Of a stretch of DNA of 33,959 nucleotides, positions 14,497 to 24,013 are shown piece by piece (the first letter of the stretch is position 1; the number at the start of each line of letters is the position of its first letter). The stretch comes from Pseudomonadales bacterium (GTDB taxonomy: Bacteria; Pseudomonadota; Gammaproteobacteria; Pseudomonadales; Ketobacteraceae). The stretch spans positions 1 through 33,959 of the forward strand of contig PAPM01000046.1 in assembly GCA_002708905.1 (NCBI GenBank), given 5' to 3'. A program made the position numbers and the translations under genes. A model generated the notes under the pieces. The model worked only from the letters and a program-made list of their open reading frames with translations. It was not told the origin of the DNA and searched no databases.

Positions 14497-15828
14497 ATGA
14501 AGTCGTTCTACCGCTGGGTCAACGATCACATTCTACCGAGTGAGATCAACACTTCTTCTTCCCCCAAAGACATCTCCCCCTCAGCCTACCAGCAACAGGA
14601 CATCAGCGCCGGCGCACATGTGGTTGCGCTCAGCTTGACCAAAGCGGGCGATGCGCTGGCCGATGTAAAACTGATGTTACCCTGGCTGTTGCATACTCTG
14701 GGGGCACCCGTAGGGTTTATCGGTTGGCTGGTACCCCTGCGGGAAGCACTGGCGCTGCTGCCGCAACTATTGTTCGCCCACTGGATTGAGGGTTTGAGCA
14801 AACGCAAGGGATTGTGGAGTCTGGGGAGTGTGATTCAGGGGATCACCATTTTCCTCATGGGCTGTGTACCGCTGGCGAATGCCAAAGGCGAGACGGCAGG
14901 TTGGATCGTTCTGGGCTTGTTAACGCTGTTCAGCCTTGCCCGTTGCCTGTGCTCTATTGTGATCAAGGATGTACAAGGCAAGACAATCGATAAACAGCGC
15001 CGCGGTTCCGTCAGTGGGGTAGCCACTTCCATCGCCGGTGTTGGCGGAATCGCCTTTGCGGCGGCCCTGATGTTGGGCTGGCTCAGCGAGTCCAACCAGC
15101 TGGCGGTCAGCATCGTGCTGATGGTTGCCGGATGCCTGTGGCTGATTGCCGCCATGCACTATTGCGCGGTACCGGAGGAACCGGACGCGGAAGCAGTAAA
15201 GAAAACGTCCGGTGACCGACTGCTGCATCCTTTGATGAAATTATTGCAAGATCGTCATCTGGTGCGGTTTCTGATAACCCGCAGCCTGTTCATCAGCACC
15301 GCATTGGTTGCCCCTTTCTATGTCATCCTGGCCAACCAATACAGCGCCGGGAGTGTCACTGCCCTGGGCGTACTGATCCTGCTGACCGGTCTGGCCAATC
15401 TGCTTAGCGGTCGTTTTTGGGGATTGCTGTCCGATATCTCCAGCCGCCGGGTATTGGTGATTACCGGCGCCCTGTGCGGCATCCTGGCATTGCTGGTTAA
15501 CGCCGGACTGCACTGGCAGCTTCCCTATGCCCAATCTCCCTGGTGGTATGGGGCAGTAATATTCGTACTTTATATCGGACATGCGGGAGTAAGACTTGGA
15601 CGTACCACGTATTTAATGGACATGGCCAACGCCGGTAACCGGGCCAAGATGGTCGCCTTGAGCAACACCATCATCGGCATAGTGTTGCTGGCTGCCGGTT
15701 CCGCATTTGCGGTATTGGGTAACAGTAGCGTAGAACTCGCCATTCTGGTGCTGGGGATTACCTCCCTGTTGGCGGCCCTGATGGCATGGCGTTTACCTGA
15801 GGTCAGCCACGCTGGTCAAGCAGATTAA
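14497..15828 (+). CDS. MFS transporter of unknown substrate
   Basis: A 443-residue polytopic protein with about ten to twelve hydrophobic segments from residue 60 to 435, the size of a major facilitator. An unusually long hydrophilic N-terminus (about 60 residues) precedes the first helix. The loop GLSKRKGLWSLGSVIQG has the place and charge of the MFS motif A between helices 2 and 3. GLLSDISSRRVLVITGALCG is the equivalent in the second half, so the two-fold repeat is visible. No substrate-specific motif is recognised. The ATG has GGAG seven bases upstream. Its stop shares TTAA with the convergent kinase gene. Confidence 0.85.
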   Translation: MKSFYRWVNDHILPSEINTSSSPKDISPSAYQQQDISAGAHVVALSLTKAGDALADVKLMLPWLLHTLGAPVGFIGWLVPLREALALLPQLLFAHWIEGLSKRKGLWSLGSVIQGITIFLMGCVPLANAKGETAGWIVLGLLTLFSLARCLCSIVIKDVQGKTIDKQRRGSVSGVATSIAGVGGIAFAAALMLGWLSESNQLAVSIVLMVAGCLWLIAAMHYCAVPEEPDAEAVKKTSGDRLLHPLMKLLQDRHLVRFLITRSLFISTALVAPFYVILANQYSAGSVTALGVLILLTGLANLLSGRFWGLLSDISSRRVLVITGALCGILALLVNAGLHWQLPYAQSPWWYGAVIFVLYIGHAGVRLGRTTYLMDMANAGNRAKMVALSNTIIGIVLLAAGSAFAVLGNSSVELAILVLGITSLLAALMAWRLPEVSHAGQAD

Positions 15829-16943
15829 CCTTCAACCGGGTATAAAACCGCATCTTCATAGCCGGTAATCACCGGCAGATAGCCGGTCAAGGCGCTGTTG
15901 AGATCGGCATCCCAGGTATCCACCAATAATGGGCGCCCTTCCAGTTCCTTTAGCTTGGTCTTGGTGGCAACAATGGTAATGTTGTCCAACCCGGTCTTTC
16001 GGATGACCAAAGGGCTGATCTGATGATTTCCCCGGCCAAAGATATGGCCCTGGCCACCGATCAGAGTAACAACGATTCTGGCCGGATAGCGTTCGAGCCA
16101 TTCCAGAATATCCTGCTCCGTCACATCCATTTGCACGATCTCATGGTTCAACAGCAGATCCACCCCCAGCAGGGTTTTTTCCAGTCCCATTTCATCCGTA
16201 ATGGCACGGGTGGTGGTGCCGGGCCCCAGAATGTAGAGGCACTCGTCTTCCATATCATCGATTACGTGGGCGGCCATTTCCTGCAATACCAGGGCTTCCA
16301 CCTCCTTGCCACCACATTTCACGTGTTGCAGGTAGCGTTCCTCTGCCGGTACCAGCAGTTCTCCGTAATGACTGGCGCGCACCTGGCCATGGCGAAAGGC
16401 GTCTTCATCGATATCCCGCACCTCCATCTCCGCCAAGCTGACCAGCTGGCCCTTGATCATCTTGATGATGATCTCCGCCGCCCCTTTGGCATGAACAGCA
16501 TAGACACCGGAGTGAATTTTTACGCCGGCAGGAATACCCAATACCGGTATCGAGGTGCCTACCGCACGGTGGATATCCCGTGCCGTACCGTCACCACCGG
16601 CAAACACCACCAGATCCACGCCCTGCTGCTGTAATGCCCGCGCCGCCTCGCAGGTATCCATAGGCCCGGTCGTATCCGGACTCTGACCACAAACCCTGGC
16701 GTTGAAACCCACCTCCTGCAGGCTGTCTTCACCCATCTGGCCACCCCAGCAATACCAGGTAATCTGATCGGCATAGGGTTTCAGTTCCTGCAGAAAGATA
16801 CCCACTCTCTGCAAAGCCCTGGGTATGGCGCCGCGATTAAGTGCTTCGTCCACGATGGCTTCACCATCACTGCCCTTCAGGCCCACCGCCCCGCCGATCC
16901 CGGCCATGGGGTTCACTATCAATCCCAGTTTGATTTGATTCAT
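15825..16943 (-). CDS. ATP-NAD kinase family protein
   Basis: A 372-residue protein with the two nucleotide-binding signatures of the NAD kinase superfamily: NPMAGIGG (11-18) and VVFAGGDGTARDI (112-124). IPAGVKIHSGVYAV follows. The length exceeds NadK (about 290-300). The C-terminal part, with LIGGQGHIFGRGNHQISP and LLVDTWDADLNSALTGY, is typical of the AcoX-like group annotated as ATP-NAD kinase family. Its true substrate is not established for most members, and the housekeeping NadK is likely elsewhere. The ATG has GGAA upstream. The gene is convergent with the permease gene and divergent from the 7-TM gene. Confidence 0.87.
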   Translation of the reverse strand: MNQIKLGLIVNPMAGIGGAVGLKGSDGEAIVDEALNRGAIPRALQRVGIFLQELKPYADQITWYCWGGQMGEDSLQEVGFNARVCGQSPDTTGPMDTCEAARALQQQGVDLVVFAGGDGTARDIHRAVGTSIPVLGIPAGVKIHSGVYAVHAKGAAEIIIKMIKGQLVSLAEMEVRDIDEDAFRHGQVRASHYGELLVPAEERYLQHVKCGGKEVEALVLQEMAAHVIDDMEDECLYILGPGTTTRAITDEMGLEKTLLGVDLLLNHEIVQMDVTEQDILEWLERYPARIVVTLIGGQGHIFGRGNHQISPLVIRKTGLDNITIVATKTKLKELEGRPLLVDTWDADLNSALTGYLPVITGYEDAVLYPVEG

Positions 16944-17084
16944 AGAAATTCCGACTGACTACCGTTCTTATAGACTACGCTTGCTGGCAGTTTATCCCAG
17001 TCGCCGCTTGCCAGCATCCGAGGGGGCTAATGACCTGTTCTGACATGCCGAACACCGGCAAAACGTGCGACACTAGCCGACATT

Positions 17085-17858
17085 ATGCTGATTTCACTGA
17101 ACTACGCTATTTTTGCCCTGGCCATGTACCTGAGCCTGGATCTGTTTCGCCGTCCACGGCAATTTCGGGAGGCAGCCACACACATGGCGCTGTTTGCCAT
17201 CGCTGCGTTATTAGGCGGCTTCGCCCACCACATGGAAGCGGAACAGGCCGCAGTGAACCGATTCATATTTGAGGTAAATCAGTTCCTGCCCGATCATTCC
17301 CAGGTCGGCTCATTCCACAATGTATTTTTGCGGGTATGGTTGGCGACGTTCTTCGCCATCGGGCTGACCGAATACTATTTTATGCGAATTTTCCTGCACC
17401 CGTTGTCCGAACGCTACGGTTTTCGCTGGGTCAAGAGCTGCCTGGTGATCTCACTGCTGGTGTTCTGCTGTGCATCCCTGCTGATCAGCCAATACTCCCT
17501 GGTGGTGGTGTTCCACCTGTTCACCCATATACTGGTGATCGGTTTTTCACTGTATCTGATATTTGTTCAGGGGCTGCGGCTGTTCTGGCAATTGATTGCC
17601 CTGGTGACACTGAACCTGGTTGCCGGGGGCGTCTGGTCAATGATGGCATTAGGCAGCCTGCCCACCGGCCCACTGCACTACAACGATTGGTATCACATCA
17701 TCATTCTGGTGTTCCTGGTGTACCTGCACTGGGTCCTGACCAGGGGCGGGTTGGTGGAAGCACTGCATACACTATCGCCCCGACCGCATGCCAAAGAGTC
17801 TGCCAACCCGTCAGAGTTCAAGGCTCAAGCTGCAACCCCAATGCCTTCAGGCGATTGA
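17085..17858 (+). CDS. seven-helix membrane protein, possibly of the CREST hydrolase type
   Basis: I recognise no named family with certainty. The 257 residues give seven hydrophobic helices (about 5-20, 32-48, 83-105, 120-138, 142-164, 168-190 and 205-222). A soluble, proline-rich tail follows. Histidines sit at membrane edges: GGFAHHM after helix 2 and LHYNDWYHIIILVFLVYLHW leading into helix 7. This is reminiscent of the metal-binding pattern of ceramidase/PAQR-like (CREST) proteins, and Glu in GLTEYYF could be a further ligand. That is inference. The last 41 bases overlap the 3' end of pdxB on the opposite strand. No good ribosome site precedes the ATG. Confidence 0.65.
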   Translation: MLISLNYAIFALAMYLSLDLFRRPRQFREAATHMALFAIAALLGGFAHHMEAEQAAVNRFIFEVNQFLPDHSQVGSFHNVFLRVWLATFFAIGLTEYYFMRIFLHPLSERYGFRWVKSCLVISLLVFCCASLLISQYSLVVVFHLFTHILVIGFSLYLIFVQGLRLFWQLIALVTLNLVAGGVWSMMALGSLPTGPLHYNDWYHIIILVFLVYLHWVLTRGGLVEALHTLSPRPHAKESANPSEFKAQAATPMPSGD

Positions 17859-18987
17859 ATTCCAGAGGCGGCAGCACCGTCTGCAAATATTCGCGGCCAC
17901 GCAAGCGGACTGTGCTGAATTCCCTTCTCACCCGATAATTTTTACGCAATGCGTCAAAGCCCAGCGCGCGTTTTTCCCGCGGCAGACGCAAACTGGTCCG
18001 CAAGCCGATGTCGTCTTCCCGAATATCGTAGACCCGCATCACAATGTCCCTTGCGGTGGTGGGCGTGGCTATCTGCTCACCCTGCACATCCAACAGCAGA
18101 TTCAAGGTCGGATCGATCAGATCGGTTTCCTGCAAAAGAACATCCTGCCCCAGATGGCGGCACAGCGCCTGGTAGATCATCCAGGTTCCCCGAACTTTGC
18201 CGTCGTAGCTGTAACCGGCAATATGCGGGGTGGCAATGTCCACCTGACTGACAAGTTCAATATTAACGAAGGGTTCTCCCTCCCAGACATCCAACACTAC
18301 AGAAAGATCGTACCGCTCGTCCAAAACCCGGCTCAGGGCCATGTTGTCCACCACCGGTCCACGGGCTGTATTGACCAACACAGCCCCCTGCACCATATCC
18401 CGCAAACGTTTCTCGTCAGCAAGATGGTGCGTGCTGTGCCGGCCCTCCTGAGTATAAGGAACGTGCAGTGTCACAATATCAGCCTGCCAGGCTTCATCCG
18501 GGCTCACCAGCCCGGCAACACCCTGCTCCTGCAACGGTGGATCACAGGCCAACACGCGCAATCCCAGCGCTTCGCATTGCGCCCGCAATCTTGAACCCAC
18601 ATTACCCAACCCAATGATGCCGATGGACTTGCCTTCCATGCTGAAGTCCCGAATGGATTCCAGCTCCAACAATGCTGCAATCACATACTCGACGACGGAG
18701 CGGGCGTTGCACCCCGGTGCGCTGGTGAACGCGATATTGTGCTCCGCCAGATATCTTTGATCGATGTGATCGACACCAATGGTGGCAGTGCCCACGAAAC
18801 GCACTTTTGAGCCTGCCAGCAATGCTTCATTCACTTTAGTAATGGAACGAACAATCAACGCATCCGCATCAAGTACCTGTCCAGATTCCAGATGTCGACC
18901 CGGCAGTTTTACCACCTCAACCGCTTCACCGATCCGGCCAAAACAACGTTCGGCCATGGGAATATTTTCGTCCACCACTATCTTCAT
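17818..18987 (-). CDS. pdxB: erythronate-4-phosphate dehydrogenase PdxB
   Basis: A 389-residue D-2-hydroxyacid dehydrogenase, second step of the DXP-dependent route to pyridoxal phosphate. The NAD motif is IIGLGNVGSRL (124-134). The catalytic residues are Arg209 (NTARGPVVD), Glu238 (LDVWEGEP) and His255 (ATPHIAGYSYDGK). The start MKIVVDENIP and the GCNARSVVEYV stretch are typical of PdxB rather than SerA. It is the last of three minus-strand genes, 36 bases after the fructosamine-kinase-like gene. Its 3' end overlaps the convergent membrane-protein gene by 41 bases, yet its length is normal for the family. Confidence 0.95.
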   Translation of the reverse strand: MKIVVDENIPMAERCFGRIGEAVEVVKLPGRHLESGQVLDADALIVRSITKVNEALLAGSKVRFVGTATIGVDHIDQRYLAEHNIAFTSAPGCNARSVVEYVIAALLELESIRDFSMEGKSIGIIGLGNVGSRLRAQCEALGLRVLACDPPLQEQGVAGLVSPDEAWQADIVTLHVPYTQEGRHSTHHLADEKRLRDMVQGAVLVNTARGPVVDNMALSRVLDERYDLSVVLDVWEGEPFVNIELVSQVDIATPHIAGYSYDGKVRGTWMIYQALCRHLGQDVLLQETDLIDPTLNLLLDVQGEQIATPTTARDIVMRVYDIREDDIGLRTSLRLPREKRALGFDALRKNYRVRREFSTVRLRGREYLQTVLPPLEFNRLKALGLQLEP

Positions 18988-19023
18988 AAATGCTTCTTCA
19001 CCGATCAGTGTATCTCTCGTAAC

Positions 19024-19920
19024 TTAGTCTATCTCTCGCAATGATGCTTCCAGCGTCAGTTCCACCTGGCCAAGATAGCCTACACCGAACAGGTTAAAGT
19101 GATTCAGCCAATGATACAGGTCATACAGTTTGCTGCGCACTTCATGTCCATCTTGCTGTGGAATGTGTTCATGATAGGCATCATAGAATGCTTGCCCCGG
19201 CGCCCCGAACATTCGGCTCATGGCCAGATCCGTTTCGCCATCACCAAAGTAAACGGCTGGATCAAACAGGGTTGGAACACCGGTATCGTCCACAGCCATG
19301 TTTCCACTCCAGAGATCCCCGTGTAATAGCGATGCCCTGGGTTGGTAGCGTTGCATGGCAACAGGAATAATTTCGATAAGACGATCCAGGTCCTTCAACA
19401 ATGGCAATCGCATGCCTTTCATCTGCGCCAGTTTACGCTGCGGCAGCAACCGGTTCTCACAATAAAATTCCCACCAATCAGACTTCCAATCATTAATCTG
19501 ATGGCTACGGCCGATGAAATTATGATGATCCAGGCCGAAAGCATTTCTCTCGATACCATGCAGTTGTGCCAACGCTGCTCCAAACCGGGATTCATGAGCA
19601 GTGCGCAGCGGGGACAAGGAAATAAATTCCATGGCCAGCACGCTGCAGCTGTCCAATTGGGCTGTTCCAAACACCTCGGGCACATGAATGCTGTCACACT
19701 GCCGCAACAGTTCCAGGCCTTTGACTTCTTTTTCATACATATCCAATTGTGCAGGTGAGCCAACCTTGATGAAGACTGACGGCGAGTTCCTGCGAGAGAC
19801 TTCATAAGTCTCATTGATACACCCAGCGCCGGAGGCCTCCACCCGGGCACGCTGATAATCATGGCCGAGCAACTCGCTCAACCAGTCAAGGATGCCTTCC
19901 TGAATATTTCCCCTAAGCAT
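19024..19920 (-). CDS. fructosamine kinase family protein
   Basis: A 298-residue protein-kinase-fold enzyme. The ATP lysine is in VFIKVGSPAQLDMYEKE (about Lys52), and the catalytic loop is LLHGDLWSGNM with Asp202. The metal aspartate is Asp220 in LFDPAVYFGDGETDLAM. NFIGRSHQIND and WWEFYCENRLLPQ are typical of the YniA/FN3K group. The family phosphorylates ketosamines formed by protein glycation so that they fall off; the bacterial substrate is often unproven. The ATG lies eight bases before the end of the upstream exonuclease gene, so the two are coupled. Confidence 0.92.
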   Translation of the reverse strand: MLRGNIQEGILDWLSELLGHDYQRARVEASGAGCINETYEVSRRNSPSVFIKVGSPAQLDMYEKEVKGLELLRQCDSIHVPEVFGTAQLDSCSVLAMEFISLSPLRTAHESRFGAALAQLHGIERNAFGLDHHNFIGRSHQINDWKSDWWEFYCENRLLPQRKLAQMKGMRLPLLKDLDRLIEIIPVAMQRYQPRASLLHGDLWSGNMAVDDTGVPTLFDPAVYFGDGETDLAMSRMFGAPGQAFYDAYHEHIPQQDGHEVRSKLYDLYHWLNHFNLFGVGYLGQVELTLEASLREID

Positions 19921-20866
19921 AATGTTGTGTCACCAAGTTCCGAAAGGCTGTGCCCAGACCTTCCTGTTCCAGAAATTCCAGTATCGCCGCAGGTGGTACC
20001 GGATTGAACCGCATATCCTGCAGGGTAAGATGCTCCGGTGGTGGATGTAAACGGATAAGCTCCCGGAACAGGAAGGCTTCCTCTTCTGTATTCTGTAATG
20101 CGTTATAGAGCCGGCGGGCACCACGCACCTCCAGCGCCAGCACCGCCTCCAGATTCGCATACAGGTTTTCCAGGTCACCAAAGTGGCCAAGCAGCATTTT
20201 GGCTGATTTTTCACCGATCCCGGCAATACCGGGTATGTTGTCGGAACTGTCTCCCATTAATGCCAATAGATCGGGGATCCGCTCAGGCAGCACCTTCCAG
20301 TGTTCCTGCAAAGCCCGGTGATCCCGTTGCAGGTCCTCTCTCCAGTCCCACCAAAGATCCCCCGGGCGCACCAACTGGGCCAGGTCCTTATCCCGGGTAA
20401 CAACGGTGGTTCTAAGCCCCCCTGCAGCTGCCACTTCTGCTCCGAGTGCGAGCCAGTCGTCTGCCTCATAGACGCTGTCGCCAACACATTGAATGCCCAA
20501 TAAGTCCGTAAAACGGCGACACAAATGCAGCTGATGGGCCAATTCCTCATCCGGTAAAGCGCGGTTGGCTTTGTAGTCCGGGTAGAGTTCATGCCGGAAG
20601 CCACTGAACAAACTTTCATCAAAAGCCGCGAGAATATAAGCAGGATTCAGCCTCCGCAGCTGGGAGAGCAGTGTTTTCGCGTAGCCATACACAGCGTTTA
20701 CCGACCGCCCGGACCCGTCATGGAAGTAATCCGGGTAGCCGAACCAGGCCTGGAAAATATAGATACTGGAATCCAGCAGATAAACCGTGTCAGATTGTCT
20801 CAAAGTTGCTATATTCAAAGTTATAACTATATGAAATGCGTACAATTGCTCTGTGAGTGGGATCAT
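19913..20866 (-). CDS. 5'-3' exonuclease / flap endonuclease-like protein
   Basis: A PIN-domain and helix-hairpin-helix nuclease like the 5' domain of DNA polymerase I. It shows VYLLDSSIYIFQAW with the first acidic residue, AAFDESLFSGFRHELYPDYKANR with the arched-helix region, and YEADDWLALGAEV. VVTRDKDLAQLV and LMGDSSDNIPGIAGIGEKSA (the H3TH motif) follow. Key aspartates are present, so it should be active. It is not fused to a polymerase. The start is uncertain: the ATG at 20866 has AAGG only one base upstream, while the family N-terminus begins about 27 residues later. A TTG start inside is possible. First of the three-gene unit with the kinase-like gene and pdxB. Confidence 0.87.
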   Translation of the reverse strand: MIPLTEQLYAFHIVITLNIATLRQSDTVYLLDSSIYIFQAWFGYPDYFHDGSGRSVNAVYGYAKTLLSQLRRLNPAYILAAFDESLFSGFRHELYPDYKANRALPDEELAHQLHLCRRFTDLLGIQCVGDSVYEADDWLALGAEVAAAGGLRTTVVTRDKDLAQLVRPGDLWWDWREDLQRDHRALQEHWKVLPERIPDLLALMGDSSDNIPGIAGIGEKSAKMLLGHFGDLENLYANLEAVLALEVRGARRLYNALQNTEEEAFLFRELIRLHPPPEHLTLQDMRFNPVPPAAILEFLEQEGLGTAFRNLVTQHYA

Positions 20867-21070
20867 ACCTTAGTTCGTTAACAACCCAAACAGGCTGCCT
20901 TTGGGAACCGGTTTCATGTTTTTGGATAACGGGCGCACAAAATTAACAATCACATTGCCTGTGGTTTTGCCTGTTCATTTAAAACCAGCGACAATTAACG
21001 TCATTAATCCGTTGACCCTCCGGTAATTACGCTCTTAGAGAAAAGAATAAGAAGTGCCAGGTTGTTACGA
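20867..21070. promoter_or_regulatory. divergent promoter region before the ten-gene envelope operon
   Basis: About 204 bases, AT-rich, no gene. The best plus-strand candidate is TTGACC (21012-21017) followed after 18 bases by TAGAGA (21036-21041), close to the lipoprotein start. This is a weak -10, so the assignment is tentative. No operator-like dyad stands out. Confidence 0.35.
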
Positions 21071-24013
21071 GTGAGTAAATCTATCAAACAGTCAAAGCCA
21101 AGTTGGGTGCTCTCTACTCTTACCGCCTGTTCTTTAGCTGGAGCGTTGGTGATTTCCGGCTGTTCCTCTTCCAACCAGACCTTCTCCTCCGATGAACCCA
21201 CTCTGGCCGATCTGAAGCGCCGGAATATCAGTGTGCGGCCCCAGGAACTGGAGCCGATTTCTGCGGAAAAAGTTCTGGAGAGCTACGAATCGGCAGTGGC
21301 ACTCTTCTCCACCCAGGAGGAGCGCGCGCTGGCAATGCGGCGCATGGCTGACCTCACCATGGTGGCCACTGAAGATCGCATGATCGACTCGTTAGAGGAA
21401 GCCCCGATGGTGGTGGCTGCCACCGGTTCTTTACCAGACGAATCGCTTCAGTACGGCAAAGCTGTCGCGCTGTATGAAGCTCTGATCTTGGGGGCTCCCC
21501 AAGGAACCGATCTATCTGAAGAATACTATCTGCTGGCCAAGGCCTACGACCTCAGCGGTGAGCAGGACAAAGCCCTGGCTACCCTGAATACCCTGGTAGC
21601 CAAATACCCCGATGGTGAGTTCACCTACGAAGCCCAATTCCGGCGCGGTGAACACTTGTTCCTGCTGGGAGAATACCAGGGTGCGGCGGATGCTTATGCT
21701 TATGTCCTCAAAGCCGGACCACAGCGGGAATTCTACGAGCACTCCCTCTACAAGCATGGCTGGAGCCTCTACAAACTGGGCGATTACGACCTGGCGGTAA
21801 CCGATTTTGTCACCCTGCTGGATGGCTACATGCCCACTCCCCCACCGAAAACTGAGGAGGAAAAGGCAGCGGAGCGACGGGAACGAACCATCACCAAAAT
21901 TGAAGCCATTCCACTGCCTGAAGTATCCAAAACCCAGCAGAAGACGCTGGACGACACCTTGCGCGTGCTGAGCATGTCCTTCTCCAATCTGGAGGGCGCC
22001 AACAGTGTCTCCGAATATTTCCGGGTCAACGGCCCACGGATCTATGAATTCAAGGTTTATGCTGCTCTGGCGGAGTTATATCTCTATCAGGAACGCTATA
22101 AAGATGCGGCCGACACCTATGCCATGTTCTCCCAGAAAAACCCGTTGCACCCCATGGCGCCCTCCATGTCCTCCAAGGTTATCGACACCTATCAGAAGGG
22201 CGGCTTTCCCAGCCTGGTTCTGCCCTACAAGGAAACCTTTGTTGATCAGTACGGTGTCTACAGTGCATTCTGGGCGCGAGCCACACCGGAGGCCCGGGAG
22301 CAGTACAGCAATGACCTCAAGCAACACCTGATCGAGCTGGCCCAGCATTACCATGCCGCTGCCCAGAAGACCAAACTGCCCAAGGATTATGGCGTCGCTG
22401 CCCGCTGGTATCGCGAGTTTCTGGCCACCTTCCCCAACGATGAAAACGCTCCGGTCATGAACATGCTGTTGGGCGAGACGTTATTTGCGGCGAAGGACTT
22501 TCGGCCGGCCATCGAGGAATTCGAACGCACAGGGTACGATTACCCTCCCCACGGGGATGCTGAAAAAGCAGCGTACTTTGCATTACTGTCCTATCAGGAA
22601 TTCCTGAATACCCTGCCTAAAGACGACCCCACCCGTCGGGGCTGGGTAGCGAAGCGGGCGAGCAGTTCCCTGCGCTTTGCCAAAGCCTATCCCGCCAATG
22701 AACACACGCCCCAGATTCTGGATAACGTGATCGAAGATCAATTGCTGCTGGGCGATATCGAGGGTGCCATCGTGACCGCGCAGCTGATCATCGAACTGGT
22801 GCCGCCGGCTCCGCAAGCGCTGCGGGAAAAAGCCTGGATCACCTACGCCAACGGCATGTTCGACAAGCAGGCCTGGGTCAAAGCCGAAGAAGCCATCACC
22901 AAAGTGCTTGAGTTCAAATCGCTTAAGCCCCAGCAGCGTCAGAAGTTTGAGGAAAACCTGGCCACCTGTATCTACAAGCAGGGTGAAATTCTTGAGCAGG
23001 AGGGCCGCCTGGCTGAAGCCGCTGGTGAATACCTGCGGGTTGGCGCGGTCCTGCCCAACGCCTCCGTGCGGGCCAACGCGGACTATGATGCGGCCAACAT
23101 TCTGCTGCAGCTGGAAGAATACGATAAGGCGATCGAAGTGCTTGAATCGTTCCGCAAGCGTTTCCCCAGTCATTCGCTTACGGCATCCATTCCGGCCAAG
23201 CTGAGTTTCGCCTATGAAAAAACCGGCAACCTGACCATGGCAGCAACTGAGCTAGTTGCCATCGCCCTGCTGAACAAAGACACCAACCCGGAGCTGGCCC
23301 GTGATGCCCTGCTGCAGGCAGCGGGTATGAGGGAGAAAAGCGGCGACGTCGGTGGAGCCATCGAACTGTACAAGAAATTTGTATGGGACTATGAGCGCCC
23401 GGTGGAACCCAGGATGGAAGCCCAGTTCAAGCTGGTGGAACTGTACGAAAAACAGGGTGACGGCGGCAAACGCTATTTCTGGCTCAACAAGCTGGTGGAA
23501 ACCCATAATGCCGGTGGTGCGGAGCAGACGGACCGCACACTCTACCTGGCAGCGTATGGCTCCTATCACAGCGCGGATATGCTGTTTAATGACTTCCGCA
23601 ATATCCGACTGACACAGCCGCTGAAGACCAGCCTGCGCAAGAAGAAATCAGCTCTGCAGAACGCCAGCAAGGCCTATACCCAGACCGTACAATTCGGCGT
23701 CATCGATTTCACTACCGCCGCCAATTACAAACTGGGCGAGTTGAACCGCTTGTTCGCCCGCAGCATCATGGACAGCGAGCGGCCCCGGGGCCTGGATGAA
23801 CTCGCCCTGGAGGAATACGAAATTCTGCTGGAAGATCAGGCCCTGCCCTTTGAGGACAAGGCGATTGCGATCTTCCAGACCAACACCGAGCGTACTTTGA
23901 ACGGGGTCTGGGATGAGTGGGTGCAAAAAAGCTACGAATCCCTGGGCAAACTGTCCCCCGGTCGTTACAACAAGAAAGAAATAATGGAGGACTTCGTTGA
24001 TGAGATTTATTAA
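21071..24013 (+). CDS. large TPR lipoprotein, first gene of the Agl/Glt-like envelope operon
   Basis: About 980 residues. The signal peptide has a lipobox, LVISGC, with the acylated cysteine at residue 31. Serines follow it, so outer-membrane sorting is expected. The rest is a long chain of TPR-like helix pairs, for example YYLLAKAYDLSGEQDKALAT, FRRGEHLFLLGEYQGAADAY and YDAANILLQLEEYDKAIEVL. The best start is the GTG at 21071, with AGG nine bases before it; the frame extends to a TTG at 21062. By size and place it resembles GltD/AgnA of the Myxococcus gliding machine. That is inference from operon logic, not from a specific motif. Its end overlaps the next gene by 14 bases. Confidence 0.85.
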   Translation: MSKSIKQSKPSWVLSTLTACSLAGALVISGCSSSNQTFSSDEPTLADLKRRNISVRPQELEPISAEKVLESYESAVALFSTQEERALAMRRMADLTMVATEDRMIDSLEEAPMVVAATGSLPDESLQYGKAVALYEALILGAPQGTDLSEEYYLLAKAYDLSGEQDKALATLNTLVAKYPDGEFTYEAQFRRGEHLFLLGEYQGAADAYAYVLKAGPQREFYEHSLYKHGWSLYKLGDYDLAVTDFVTLLDGYMPTPPPKTEEEKAAERRERTITKIEAIPLPEVSKTQQKTLDDTLRVLSMSFSNLEGANSVSEYFRVNGPRIYEFKVYAALAELYLYQERYKDAADTYAMFSQKNPLHPMAPSMSSKVIDTYQKGGFPSLVLPYKETFVDQYGVYSAFWARATPEAREQYSNDLKQHLIELAQHYHAAAQKTKLPKDYGVAARWYREFLATFPNDENAPVMNMLLGETLFAAKDFRPAIEEFERTGYDYPPHGDAEKAAYFALLSYQEFLNTLPKDDPTRRGWVAKRASSSLRFAKAYPANEHTPQILDNVIEDQLLLGDIEGAIVTAQLIIELVPPAPQALREKAWITYANGMFDKQAWVKAEEAITKVLEFKSLKPQQRQKFEENLATCIYKQGEILEQEGRLAEAAGEYLRVGAVLPNASVRANADYDAANILLQLEEYDKAIEVLESFRKRFPSHSLTASIPAKLSFAYEKTGNLTMAATELVAIALLNKDTNPELARDALLQAAGMREKSGDVGGAIELYKKFVWDYERPVEPRMEAQFKLVELYEKQGDGGKRYFWLNKLVETHNAGGAEQTDRTLYLAAYGSYHSADMLFNDFRNIRLTQPLKTSLRKKKSALQNASKAYTQTVQFGVIDFTTAANYKLGELNRLFARSIMDSERPRGLDELALEEYEILLEDQALPFEDKAIAIFQTNTERTLNGVWDEWVQKSYESLGKLSPGRYNKKEIMEDFVDEIY

